Of a DNA stretch of 64,000 nucleotides, positions 55,751-64,000 are shown piece after piece; positions within the stretch are counted from its first letter, which is position 1, and every line of letters begins with the position of its first letter. Source of the stretch: Piezodorus guildinii (lineage: Eukaryota > Arthropoda > Insecta > Hemiptera > Pentatomidae); NCBI GenBank assembly GCA_023052935.1, contig CM041293.1, positions 174,459,600 through 174,523,599 on the forward strand, read 5' to 3'. The position numbers were made by a program, and so were the translations under genes. The notes beneath the pieces were generated by a model that did no database searches, was not told the origin of the DNA, and saw only the letters and a list, made by a program, of their open reading frames with translations.

Positions 55751-56640
55751 TAAGAATTGGGCGAGCTGGCGCACTTTTTTGAGGAGCCAATCAGATGCCA
55801 GCATTTGGTCACGTGACCTATGGCGGGAGATTTGAATTTGAATTTCGATCACGACCTAACCTTAACCACGCTGGTTCGCGCCATCGACCTAACCTAAACC
55901 ACCGGGCCAAGCCCCTTTTTAGTCACGTGACCCATCATCGACCTAACCTAAACCACTAAGCCACGCCCCTTTTTGATCACGTGACCCCTGTTTGAGGGTA
56001 TTAAGTCATTATAAAGCATGAGTCTACCCGGCGTCCATTTTCTTTTCTCTACGTTTTGGGCTAATTTAGTCTTTATAAAGCATGAGTCTACCCGTCCGCC
56101 ATTTTCTTTTATGGCGTCACAGTTTACAAAGCATGAGTCTACCCGACGTCCATTTTGCTCCCCCCACTCCTGCATTAGTTAACCAATCAGAGTGCCTAAC
56201 TTGAGAGTTCCTCCCGGCTAGGTCCGATGGTCGAATTGTAATGTGTGCTTTTACGGAACCTTTCAAACTGTGACATAACCTTACTATTGTTTACATTTTT
56301 TTAAACCTCCCTTACTGTTACATAACCTTCTCATTGTTTACATTTTGCTCCCCCCCCCACTCCTTCATTAGTTAACCAATCAGAGTGCCTAACTTGAGAG
56401 TTTATAAAGCATGAGTCTACCCGGCGTCCATTTTCTTTTCCCTACGTTTTGAGCGTATTAAGTCTTTATAAAGCATGAGTCTACCCTGCGTCCATCTTCT
56501 TTTCCCTACGTTTTGAGCGTATTAAGTCATTATAAAGCATAAGTCTACTCGTCCGCCATTTTGTTTTATGACGTCACAATTTAAAAGCCTTAAGTCTATC
56601 CAGCCGCCATTTTGTTTTTTTTTAATATAGGATGATTATA
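55751..56640. promoter_or_regulatory. Palindrome- and repeat-rich terminal region of the Polinton-like element
   Basis: Seven copies of a module with AAGCATGAGTCTACCCG and CGCCATTTT/CGTCCATTTT lie at about 56,012, 56,076, 56,127, 56,405, 56,469, 56,530 and 56,586. There are three TCACGTGAC palindromes (55,810, 55,923, 55,976), a CRE-type ATGACGTCACA (56,568) with a variant near 56,112, and two ACCAATCAGAGTGCC blocks. GACCTAACCT...AACCAC appears three times. Could be a terminal repeat, enhancer or origin. Confidence 0.6.
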
Positions 56641-56799
56641 CCTGACCGGTTCGAGCATGCACCGACATGTCGAATCATGTAAAAACAGGTTAGCGAAAGT
56701 ACAAACAGGTTTGAATCATGTTTAAGCATGCAAGTAAGTGAAACGTAAACATGGACTTTGAACCTTCTTAATGCCTTTAATGTAAACATCGTTATACGG

Positions 56800-57140
56800 C
56801 TTCTTAATCCTGTACAGCTTTGAACTTTGATCCTTAATCCTAATATTTAAATAGCGATAAAAGGTTTCTTAAGCTCTTGGACTACGGTCTATTATCCTCC
56901 TATGTGTAATGATTTTTAATCCTATACAGCTTAGAACTTTGATTCTTAATCCTACTATTTTAAGTGGCGATAAAAGGTTCCTTAAGCTCTTGGACCATGG
57001 GCTATTATCTTCCTATGTATAATGATTTTTAATACTATACAGCTGTGAACTTTGGTCATTAATCCTACATTTTAAGTAGCGATAAAAGATTTCTTAAGCT
57101 CCGAGACTTTGAAGCATTATCCTCTTAAGTATATGTATAA
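56800..57140. repeat. ~112 bp tandem repeat x 3
   Basis: TACAGC at 56,813, 56,925 and 57,038 marks units containing GAACTTTGAT, TTAATCCTA, GCGATAAAAG and TTCTTAAGCTC. The same order (TTTGAACTTTG, TAATCC, a GC step, then ATAAA) is present once in the functional-looking promoter at 57,600-57,645. Confidence 0.8.
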
Positions 57141-57632
57141 ATATAATGCGGACCTTGTACGTTTTATCTCTTAGTATAGTAAAAAGATTTAATCGTAAAC
57201 AAGATAAATTTGCCAATATCAACTTTGTTCTAATAATTGCTTAAAGTATAAATAATATAATAATATAAAACTTGTACCTATTTCGGTAGGCGAGTATAAT
57301 TTTTTATATATTTTTTCAACATTTTTAGTTATTTTCTCATCTTCTTAGACCATTTTCTACTTTTTCTATGTATTATTTACTTATAATTAACAATTCTGCC
57401 TTAGAATTGCTATTTGCGATGTTTTCGGAAGAGTTCGGCAAAGCTCGGAAATATTCGGCTAGCAGCTATTTTTTAGAAACACTTGGGAGTGTTGGGCTTT
57501 TTCGGCTGCTCTCGGGGCTCATTCGGCTTCCCACCCACTCCTTCCCCCACTCCTCCTTGCCCTTCCCCCACTCCTTCTCACACGTCTTAATCCTATACTT
57601 TTGAACTTTGCTCGGATAATCCCTAAGGCGGC

Positions 57633-57669
57633 TATAAATAGGTGTGTTTTTCAGAACTCTTTCTCATTC
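57633..57669 (+). promoter_or_regulatory. Core promoter of the polymerase gene
   Basis: TATAAATA at 57,633 and a TCATTC initiator with A at 57,666, 33 bp from the first T. Drives the family B polymerase reading frame at 58,003. Confidence 0.65.
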
Positions 57670-57704
57670 TCTTATCCAGCATCAAGGTGACATCTCGATA
57701 ACTT

Positions 57705-57961
57705 GTGAGTACCATTTTTTCTACTTTGGCCTTATAGTGTGCATTAGTGTTTAAAAAAAAATTATCCTAACTTTTCTTTCAACTATTTCTTTAACGATTT
57801 TTTTATTTCATACCTAGCTTCATATTTCATTTTTTCTTTAGTTTAATATTAATTTTTTTTTTAGGACTCTTTTTGGTTTTTTTTTTTTTAATTCATAGTT
57901 TGAATTTGTTTTATTTTAAGTTAGTAAATTATTTCCATTTTATATTTTCACTATTTGACAG
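57705..57961 (+). other. Possible 5' UTR intron
   Basis: Donor CTT|GTGAGTACC at 57,705 and acceptor TTTGACAG ending at 57,961, with a T-rich interior. If spliced, the leader before the ATG at 58,003 is about 80 nt. Inferred from splice consensus only. Confidence 0.4.
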
Positions 57962-58002
57962 TGTTTTGGTTTATTTGTATTTTTTAAATTTTAAAATTAA
58001 AA

Positions 58003-59103
58003 ATGTCAACTACCAATAATAACTGCCAGTATTGTAATAGAGAGTTTAGCAGGGAGGATAATAAACTTCGTCATCAAAAGTCATGCTTGACCTCACAGGC
58101 ACGGCGTACATGTGTTTCTTGCGGAGAGAATTTCCAGTCTAAAAAACAGTGGATGAAGCATGTACGCCGCTGCCTGAGAGAAACGCCGCTCGTCATGACC
58201 AAGCGGAGGCGGTTGGAGGCGGCTATGGGGTCTTTATACCAGATTGAAACTTCCTTTGGAGGGGACCTCAAGACTTTTTTTCTCCCATGTTCGGAATCAA
58301 TTGATGTAGTAGAATTTCTGTGCAAACAGACGGACACTCTGCATCGGTTGATTTCAGAATTTTGGGCGGAATCAGACTCTCCCTTAAAATTCAATTTGGT
58401 TTTGGAGGCCACGTACGAAAACGTCAGAGGAGAGTCTTGTGATCGTGCCTTCAAAACCAAAAATAAAGCTATATATGACATCTCTTCCATCTTGGATATT
58501 CTCAGTGGCATGTATGCGAAGTTGGCTACCGAGATGGAAGAGATGGCAATGAAAGGGAGCGGCTGGTTCCTAAAAAGTCTTGACGGTCTTCTCTTAAGGG
58601 TGAATAGATTCAGACCTCTAGGCGCCTCCAGCTATATACCTCTTCCACCTAAAATAGCCGCCAGAAAAGCTGTAATTAATGTCCAGAATAATGACGAGCG
58701 GTGTTTCAAATATTCCATATTAGCCCACCTCATCGACAGCGACGGACAACGGTTAAGCAAATATAGGAACTTGGAGCACAGATATAACTTCGACTGCATT
58801 TCCTTCCCCACTCCTCTCCAAGAGGTGAAAACATTCGAACGACACAATGACATCAGTGTGAATGTTTTTGCCATTGGAGAGACAGGAGACGTGTACCCGC
58901 TGAAGGTGGTAAAGGAGGAGAAGGCCGACCATCGTGATTTACTTCTGCTGACAACGGAGGATGGGCGAAGCCACTACGCCTATATCAAAGACTTCAATAA
59001 ATTAGTGGCGTCGCAGATTTCTGGCCATCATAGCGGAATGAACGTCTGTAAGCGATGTTTCACCCATTTCAATCTCGATGGAGAGACATCGCTGAGCGGG
59101 TGA
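58003..59103 (+). pseudogene. Polymerase fragment 1: zinc fingers and N-terminal region
   Basis: 366 codons from the natural ATG after an AATTAAAA context. Residues 8-29 and about 37-57 are C2H2 fingers (CQYC...H...C and CVSC...H...C). The remainder matches the N-terminal part of insect Polinton polymerases, ending with CKRCFTHF before the frame is lost. Confidence 0.85.
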
Positions 59104-59390
59104 GGGAGCACATGGAGTACTGTGGGGATAATAAGGCTACACGCATCGTACTCCCGGCTTGCGACGACGAAGGGAATCCTCAAAAGGTATCTTTTATTAA
59201 TATACAACGGCAGGTGAGGATTCCTTTCGTTGTCTATGCTGATTTTGAGTCTATGTTGGAAAAGATTCAGCCGGGAGATCCAAGAAAAACTAATCCCTAC
59301 CAGAGACACCTTCCTATGAGTTTTTGCACGTACAGTCAAGGTATCAGAAGATATCCCACGCCACTTATTGCCTATAAATTTTCCCACTGA
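59055..59390 (+). pseudogene. Polymerase fragment 2: exonuclease motif I
   Basis: The in-frame homologous part is about residues 15-111. FVVYADFESML is exonuclease motif I, with Asp and Glu as metal ligands of the proofreading site. Ends at a stop directly before a stretch with no usable single frame. Confidence 0.8.
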
Positions 59391-59581
59391 ACCCTTCATC
59401 TACACAGGTGAGGATTCAGCGGAAAAATTTATGAATTATATAAGGAAGTAGCAGGGAAGGTGTCTCAGATGTACTCCATGAAGCGGCACATGCTACCCCT
59501 GACACCATCGCAGATGGAAGCCCACCATCTATCCCAATCCTGTTACCTCTGTTCCCGCCCATTTATCCCGACAATGGGAAA

Positions 59582-60049
59582 GTGATGGATCACGATCACA
59601 TCACAGGGATGTATCGTGGTCCAGCACATTCCAAATGTAACATCCTTTATAAAACCCCACGTTTCCTACCCGTCCTATTCCACAATCTTAGCGGTTATGA
59701 CTCTCACTTCATCGTCCGAGAGTTGGGGCATGGATTAAGTGAAGAAGAAAAAAATAAGTTAAGAATAGATGTCATCCCCAACTCTGAGGAAAAATACATC
59801 TCCTTTGGAATGACAGTGGGCGCATTAACCGTTAGGTTTGTGGACTCCTTTCGTTTCATGGCTTCCAGTCTCGATAGATTGTCCAAGAATTTGCCCAAAC
59901 CTAATTTTAAGGAGACGAGCAAATTCTTCCCCGCCGATCATTTGGACCTCGTGATCAGAAAAGGAGTGTACCCCTATGATTACATGGACTCGTTTGAGAA
60001 ACTTCAGGAGACGGTTCTGCCCCGAAGGAGGCATTTTATAGTCAATTGA
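59582..60049 (+). pseudogene. Polymerase fragment 3: exonuclease motif II region
   Basis: Starts with DHDHITGMYRGPAHSKCN, a His/Cys-rich segment typical of these polymerases, followed by FHNLSGYDSHFIVREL (exonuclease motif II, Asp in GYD). Continues to the next frame break. Confidence 0.82.
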
Positions 60050-61650
60050 ATGAAATGCCTATCTCAGACGAGGACTATCAGCATGCTCAAGCGGTATGGG
60101 ACGTGTTTAATATCAGAACCCTGGCCGAGTACAGTGAATTATACCTCAAGGTAGACGTGACGCTTCTTTGCGACGTCTTTGAAAATTTCAGAGATGTCTG
60201 CTTGAGGGCTTATTCACTGGACCCGGCCTGGTATTACACGGCACCCGGACTCGCTTGGGATGCCATGCTGAAGTATACGGGAGTACAATTAGATCTTTTG
60301 ACTGATTATGATATGGTCCTAATGATCGAACGGGGAATAAGGGGTGGCTTGTGCCAATGCAGTCACCGGTATGGAAAGGCGAATAATAAATATCTGAACC
60401 CAAGTCGCGATCCCCAGGAGGAAACTTCGTACATCGCCTATCTGGACGCTAATAACTTGTACGGGTGGGCGATGTCGAAAACCCTTCCGTCTGGCGGTTT
60501 CGAATGGGTTCAGAATCCGGAAACTCTAGATTGGCTCAACTTACCGGAAGACGGGCCTTTTGGTTACATAGTTGAAGCCGACTTAGAGTATCCGGAAAGC
60601 TTACACGATTTGCACAACGACTTCCCTCTGTTGCCAGAAAATAAGGTACCCCCAGGATCAAATTTTAAAAAACTTTTAGCTACTCTGAGCAACAGAGAGA
60701 AATACGTTTTGCATTTCGTTAATCTACAGCAGGCCATGGGCTTAGGACTAAGGTTAGTTCGGGTACATCGAGTACTTAGATTCCGGCAATCACCTTGGCT
60801 TCGTAGTTACATTGACCTCAACACCAGACATCGACAACAGGCGACTAACGATTTCGACAAAGACTTTTACAAGCTCATGAACAATGCCGTTTTCGGCAAA
60901 TTCATGGAAGATGTTCGAAAACGGCATAAGATTGAGCTTGTAGTTAGTCAAAGACGACTGAACAAACTCATATCAAAACCTACATTTAAGGACAGGACAG
61001 TATACACAGAGTCATTGGTTGCAGTACATTCGGACTTTGAACAGATTAAGATGAACAAACCTATTTACGTAGGGATGGCCATCCTTGATCTATCCAAAGT
61101 CCGAATGTACGATTTCCATTACAACACGATATTACCACATTACGGACCGAACAGACTAACACTCATGTATACGGACACGGACAGTTTGTTATATATTATA
61201 AGGACTGATGACTTTTACAAAGACATACAAAATTTTATAGACGAAATGGACACATCAGACTACCCCCACGACCACCCCGCATACAGTACACACAACAAAA
61301 AGGTGTTGGGTAAATTTAAAGACGAAGCCAACGGAGTGCCCGTCTCTGAGTTTGTCGGACTGCGTGCTAAGATGTACTCGATACGAATTCACGCCGATAA
61401 AGAAAAGAAAAAGGCGAAAGGGATAAAAAAGATCGCTGTAGAGAAGAAACTGACATTCAACGACTACATCACATCTCTGTTCGAAGGAAAAGAGTTCAAA
61501 ACTACTTTTCGCTCAATAATTTCAAAGCACCACGAACTCTTTTCCGTCGAACAGACTAAAACATCCCTTTCGCCTCACGACGATAAGCGACATCAAGTCG
61601 ACGGAATTCGTACCTTGGCCCATGGTCATTATTCCATACCGGATGTGTAG
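60046..61650 (+). pseudogene. Polymerase fragment 4: exonuclease III and palm
   Basis: Contains YSELYLKVDVTLLCDVF (exonuclease III, Tyr and Asp), YLDANNLYGWAMS (polymerase motif A), KDFYKLMNNAVFGKFMEDV (motif B region) and MYTDTDSLLY (motif C with the catalytic Asp pair). 534 codons without a stop. The largest intact piece; it retains all visible palm residues. Confidence 0.88.
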
Positions 61651-62270
61651 ATGAGGTGTGGCGGCAACAATCAAAATCTCTATTGCAATATTGGCAAACT
61701 TTGATAATGTTCACTTGTAAATATTGTATATTATAAAGAGATATCAGTTTTTTTTGTATTTAAATTAGTCACAACTTTTTTTTCTGTTCAAAACATGTTT
61801 TGTTTCAACTATTACAAGATGACTTTTTATTTTATTTTATTTCATAGCAATCTTTGAAGTTTTATGTTTATTTTTTTAAATATATATATTTTTTTTTTTT
61901 TATTAAAAGAGATTTTTTTTTTTTTGTTGTTTTTTATTAAAAGAGAAGTAGGAAACTGTTAGATTTTTTTTTGTTTCATTCAAGAAGGATATTTTTTTTT
62001 GTATATGAAAGGATGGAATTTTTTATTTTTAGTATTTGAAGATTACGTTTTTATTTTTTAACATATGTATTCTTTTAATCTGCACTGTGGCCAAATGAAA
62101 AATGGTTTTAATAATTTTTTAGTTATCGCTCCAGATGCTGTATAAGAGATTTTATTTTTATTTTTGTTGATATAATATTGTTGTTTTTATTTGTAAACTA
62201 AAGTATGTATGTGAGATGGAATGAATGGGTCCCTGGCGTGGCTCTAAAGGCTCGCAAACCTAAAAGGAAT
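61651..62270. other. T-rich 3' flank of the polymerase gene
   Basis: Strongly T-rich, with ATTAAA hexamers near 61,903 and 61,936 as possible poly(A) signals. No ORF. Confidence 0.4.
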
Positions 62271-62279
62271 GTGTGTTAT

Positions 62280-62452
62280 GGTTTCAAGAGAGGTTTAAAA
62301 CGATAAACCTGGAAACCTTAAATGAAAAAAAAAAAAAAAAACTACGTTGTGGTTCCAAGAGAGGTTTAAAAAGATAAACCTGGAAACCTAAAATGAAAAA
62401 AAAAACTGCGTTTTGGTTCCAAGAGAGGTTTAAAACGATAAACCTGGAAACC
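62280..62452. repeat. Nested hairpin repeated three times
   Basis: A 38-bp unit at 62,280-62,317, 62,351-62,388 and 62,415-62,452 consists of an outer arm GGTTTC/GAAACC (GGTTCC in copies 2 and 3), an inner perfect arm AGGTTTA/TAAACCT and a six-base loop AAACGA. A-runs separate the units. Lies between the polymerase and ATPase genes. Confidence 0.88.
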
Positions 62453-62710
62453 AACATAAAAAATAAGAAAAATAGTTTTACAAAATATTAACAACCATAT
62501 TATATCAACATACCTTCTCGACGCACTCACACCTTGACGAGGTGGGAAGGCTTACTTCTAAATTATATTTAGAAAACCAAGATGAGTGCAAAAAAAAAAA
62601 AAAAAAAAAATTATATATAATAGATAAATAATTTTAATATGGTACCAATTTTTAATTTGAAAAATTCTATTAACGAAGATTAGTCGATAAATTTCAACCA
62701 CGTCGGTAAG

Positions 62711-62747
62711 TATAAAAGGAGAGGTCAAAGTGCGATTCTTTTCATTT
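62711..62747 (+). promoter_or_regulatory. Core promoter of the ATPase gene
   Basis: TATAAAAG at 62,711 and a TCATTT initiator with A at 62,744, 33 bp apart. This puts the start site about 10 nt before the ATG at 62,754 and argues against the earlier in-frame GTG at 62,730. Confidence 0.7.
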
Positions 62748-62753
62748 AACATC

Positions 62754-63443
62754 ATGCGCTTGGTAAAGCAACATACTACGATCCGTATTCATAATCTGGA
62801 CGGAGGCGCTCCAATTAAGAAAGAATCTAGGCACGGTTTACTATTTCCTGATTCGATTCGATGTTTAATATGCGGTCCCTCCAATTGTGGTAAGACTAAT
62901 CTTATGCTAAGCTTAATTTATGACTCAAAGGGATTAAAATTTGAAAATATCTATTTGTTCGCAAAATCCTTACATCAACCTAAATATAGAGAGTTAGCGC
63001 AAATATTAGAACCTTTAACTGATATCGGGTTTTATCAATATGAAGATAACTCACAAGTTCCTCCGCCCAAAGAGACACTACCCAACTCAGTCTTTATATT
63101 CGATGATATTGCCTGTGACAAACAAGATAATGTGAGATCATACTTTTGTATGGGGCGCCATAACGGTGTTGATATATTTTATCTGAGCCAGAGTTATACT
63201 AGAGTCCCAAAACATTTGATTAGAGAAAATGCTAACTTTCTTATACTCTTTAGACAAGATGAATTAAATCTAAGACGAATTTATGATGATCATGTCAATT
63301 CAGACATGTCATTTCAAACTTTCAAAAAGGTTTGCCAATGGTGCTGGAAAGACGACAGGTACGGATTTTTAGTCTTGGACAAGGATAGACAAATTAATGA
63401 TGGAAGGTATCGAAAGGGTTTCGAGGCCTATATAATACCGTGA
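62754..63443 (+). CDS. A32-like DNA packaging ATPase
   Basis: 229 residues from the ATG selected by the promoter (MRLVKQHTTIRIHNLDGG). Walker A is CGPSNCGKTNLM at about residues 43-54 and Walker B is SVFIFDDIAC at about 120-129, followed by a polar segment YLSQSYTRVPKHLIREN and RQDELNLRRIYDDHV. This is the FtsK/HerA-type genome-packaging ATPase conserved in Polintons, adintoviruses and related DNA viruses; it would pump DNA into capsids. Intact frame, unlike the neighbouring polymerase. Followed after 32 bp by the next gene on the same strand. Confidence 0.88.
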   Translation: MRLVKQHTTIRIHNLDGGAPIKKESRHGLLFPDSIRCLICGPSNCGKTNLMLSLIYDSKGLKFENIYLFAKSLHQPKYRELAQILEPLTDIGFYQYEDNSQVPPPKETLPNSVFIFDDIACDKQDNVRSYFCMGRHNGVDIFYLSQSYTRVPKHLIRENANFLILFRQDELNLRRIYDDHVNSDMSFQTFKKVCQWCWKDDRYGFLVLDKDRQINDGRYRKGFEAYIIP

Positions 63444-63464
63444 GGTGTTGGGTCAAGCTCATTC
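63429..63464 (+). promoter_or_regulatory. Promoter of the last gene, inside the ATPase end
   Basis: TATATAATA overlaps the last ATPase codons and a TCATTC initiator has its A at 63,461, 30-32 bp downstream. Leader to the ATG at 63,476 about 15 nt. Same layout as the two preceding genes. Confidence 0.55.
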
Positions 63465-63475
63465 CCTAGTTAGGC

Positions 63476-64000
63476 ATGGAAGAGTCAACTAGTGATGTAG
63501 TAATGCGTGAAATAATCGAGACCAGGAAGGTTATACAGGAAAAGTGTAATTTATTGAAAAGGAGTCGAGAAGAGACTGATGAATATTTGAAATTGAAGTA
63601 TAAACCTTTATTGAAATCTATGGAAAGACTAGCGAGTAAGCAGGAGGTTAAAATTCCCCCCTCCGCCCAATGTGAAATTCGAAAGAAGGAAGAAGAAGAA
63701 GAAGAAATTCCTCATATTCCATCAAAAATGCCTAAATATTGTCTAGAACAATCGTCACTAACAGATACAACACCAAAGCCTGGGCCTTCTAAAATATTTA
63801 CTCGTCGTTTAGAGCACGTTTGGGAAAGTACACCAATTCTAAAGTCGGAAGAAGAGTGTGAGCCACCGAAAACCCCACTGCAGGAGGTGAGAGAAGCAAC
63901 TCAAACTCCTAAAGGAGAAGAAATGTTACAAAAATATTTAGAAAAGATTGGAAATATATCCTCAAAGTATATAATAAAGCTTGTGAACAATGACATTAAA
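63476..64000 (+). CDS. Coiled-coil viral-type protein, 5' part
   Basis: Open for 175 codons to the window edge, from MEESTSDVVMREIIETRKVI. Residues about 5-60 form a Lys/Glu-rich helix likely to be coiled coil. A run of six Glu follows near residue 70, then a Pro/Thr/Ser-rich linker and a short helical start (EEMLQKYLEKIG) at the edge. Its position next to the ATPase suggests a structural or accessory protein of the Polinton-like element; it resembles an uncharacterised protein recurrent in insect copies, but the diagnostic part lies outside the window. Confidence 0.7.
   Translation, partial: MEESTSDVVMREIIETRKVIQEKCNLLKRSREETDEYLKLKYKPLLKSMERLASKQEVKIPPSAQCEIRKKEEEEEEIPHIPSKMPKYCLEQSSLTDTTPKPGPSKIFTRRLEHVWESTPILKSEEECEPPKTPLQEVREATQTPKGEEMLQKYLEKIGNISSKYIIKLVNNDIK

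Larger units (their letters stand above)
58003..61650 (+). pseudogene. Family B DNA polymerase of a Polinton/adintovirus-like element, broken
   Basis: Together the four frames below cover a protein of about 1,200 residues. In order: two zinc fingers, a Polinton-type N-terminal region, 3'-5' exonuclease motifs, a His/Cys-rich segment and the polymerase palm motifs. This order is that of the protein-primed-type polymerases of Polintons and adintoviruses common in insect genomes. The frame changes near 59.07 kb and near 60.03 kb, and at least one more disruption lies between 59.39 and 59.58 kb. The copy is therefore an inactivated endogenous element unless these are assembly errors. GC content exceeds the surrounding host DNA. 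Confidence 0.85.

Noticed and set aside
55855..55960. Telomere-type CCTAA repeats
   Set aside because: Only two adjacent units occur, each within a longer GACCTAACCTAAACCAC word repeated three times. This is not a telomeric array.

Overview
The window is AT-rich, intron-containing nuclear DNA of an arthropod, most likely an insect. Evidence: spliceosomal introns with GTAAGT-type donors, TATA plus TCA-type initiators, a C-terminal peritrophin-like chitin-binding domain, RTE/Jockey-type LINEs, mariner elements, tRNA-derived SINEs and an insect-type Polinton/adintovirus-like block. No species can be named from sequence alone.

Two host genes stand out. On the minus strand, 27.84 kb down to about 10.98 kb, is a gene made almost entirely of microexons. 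A signal peptide is split over exons 1 and 2. It is followed by thirteen exons of 33-60 bp, nearly all ending in split Gly codons, each encoding one Gly/Ser/His-rich repeat, and then a stop exon with a poly(A) signal. All coding exons join in one frame (759 nt, about 252 residues). One further exon copy (21.2 kb) has lost its donor. On the plus strand, 46,511-48,633 is a large exon encoding about 17 tandem 32-33-residue Thr/Ser/Pro-rich repeats, each with a His-Cys-Asp-His core, and ending in a six-cysteine CBM14-like domain. A tiny first exon at 44,883 fits in phase.

Mobile DNA fills most of the rest. There is a nearly intact RTE-like LINE (7.5-10.7 kb) flanked by a ~480 bp direct duplication that copied the terminal exon of the microexon gene. 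There are several other truncated LINEs with short tandem tails, one of them nested inside another with an 11-bp target duplication. Jockey copies lie at 29.4-31.3, 50.4-52.3 and 55.0-55.7 kb. Two mariners are internally deleted. At least four SINE families and a 245-bp hAT-like MITE are present. An abundant unclassified ~0.85-1.2 kb family, here called Rep-A, has about fifteen copies and a palindromic end that attracted other insertions.

From about 55.75 kb to the right edge lies one end of a Polinton/adintovirus-like element. It comprises a motif-rich array of direct repeats, CRE and CACGTG palindromes; a 3 x 112 bp repeat; a promoter; a protein-primed-type family B DNA polymerase broken into four reading-frame pieces; three copies of a nested hairpin; an intact A32-like packaging ATPase; and the start of a further coiled-coil protein that runs off the window. 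All three viral-type genes have a TATA box 30-33 bp upstream of a TCATTY initiator.
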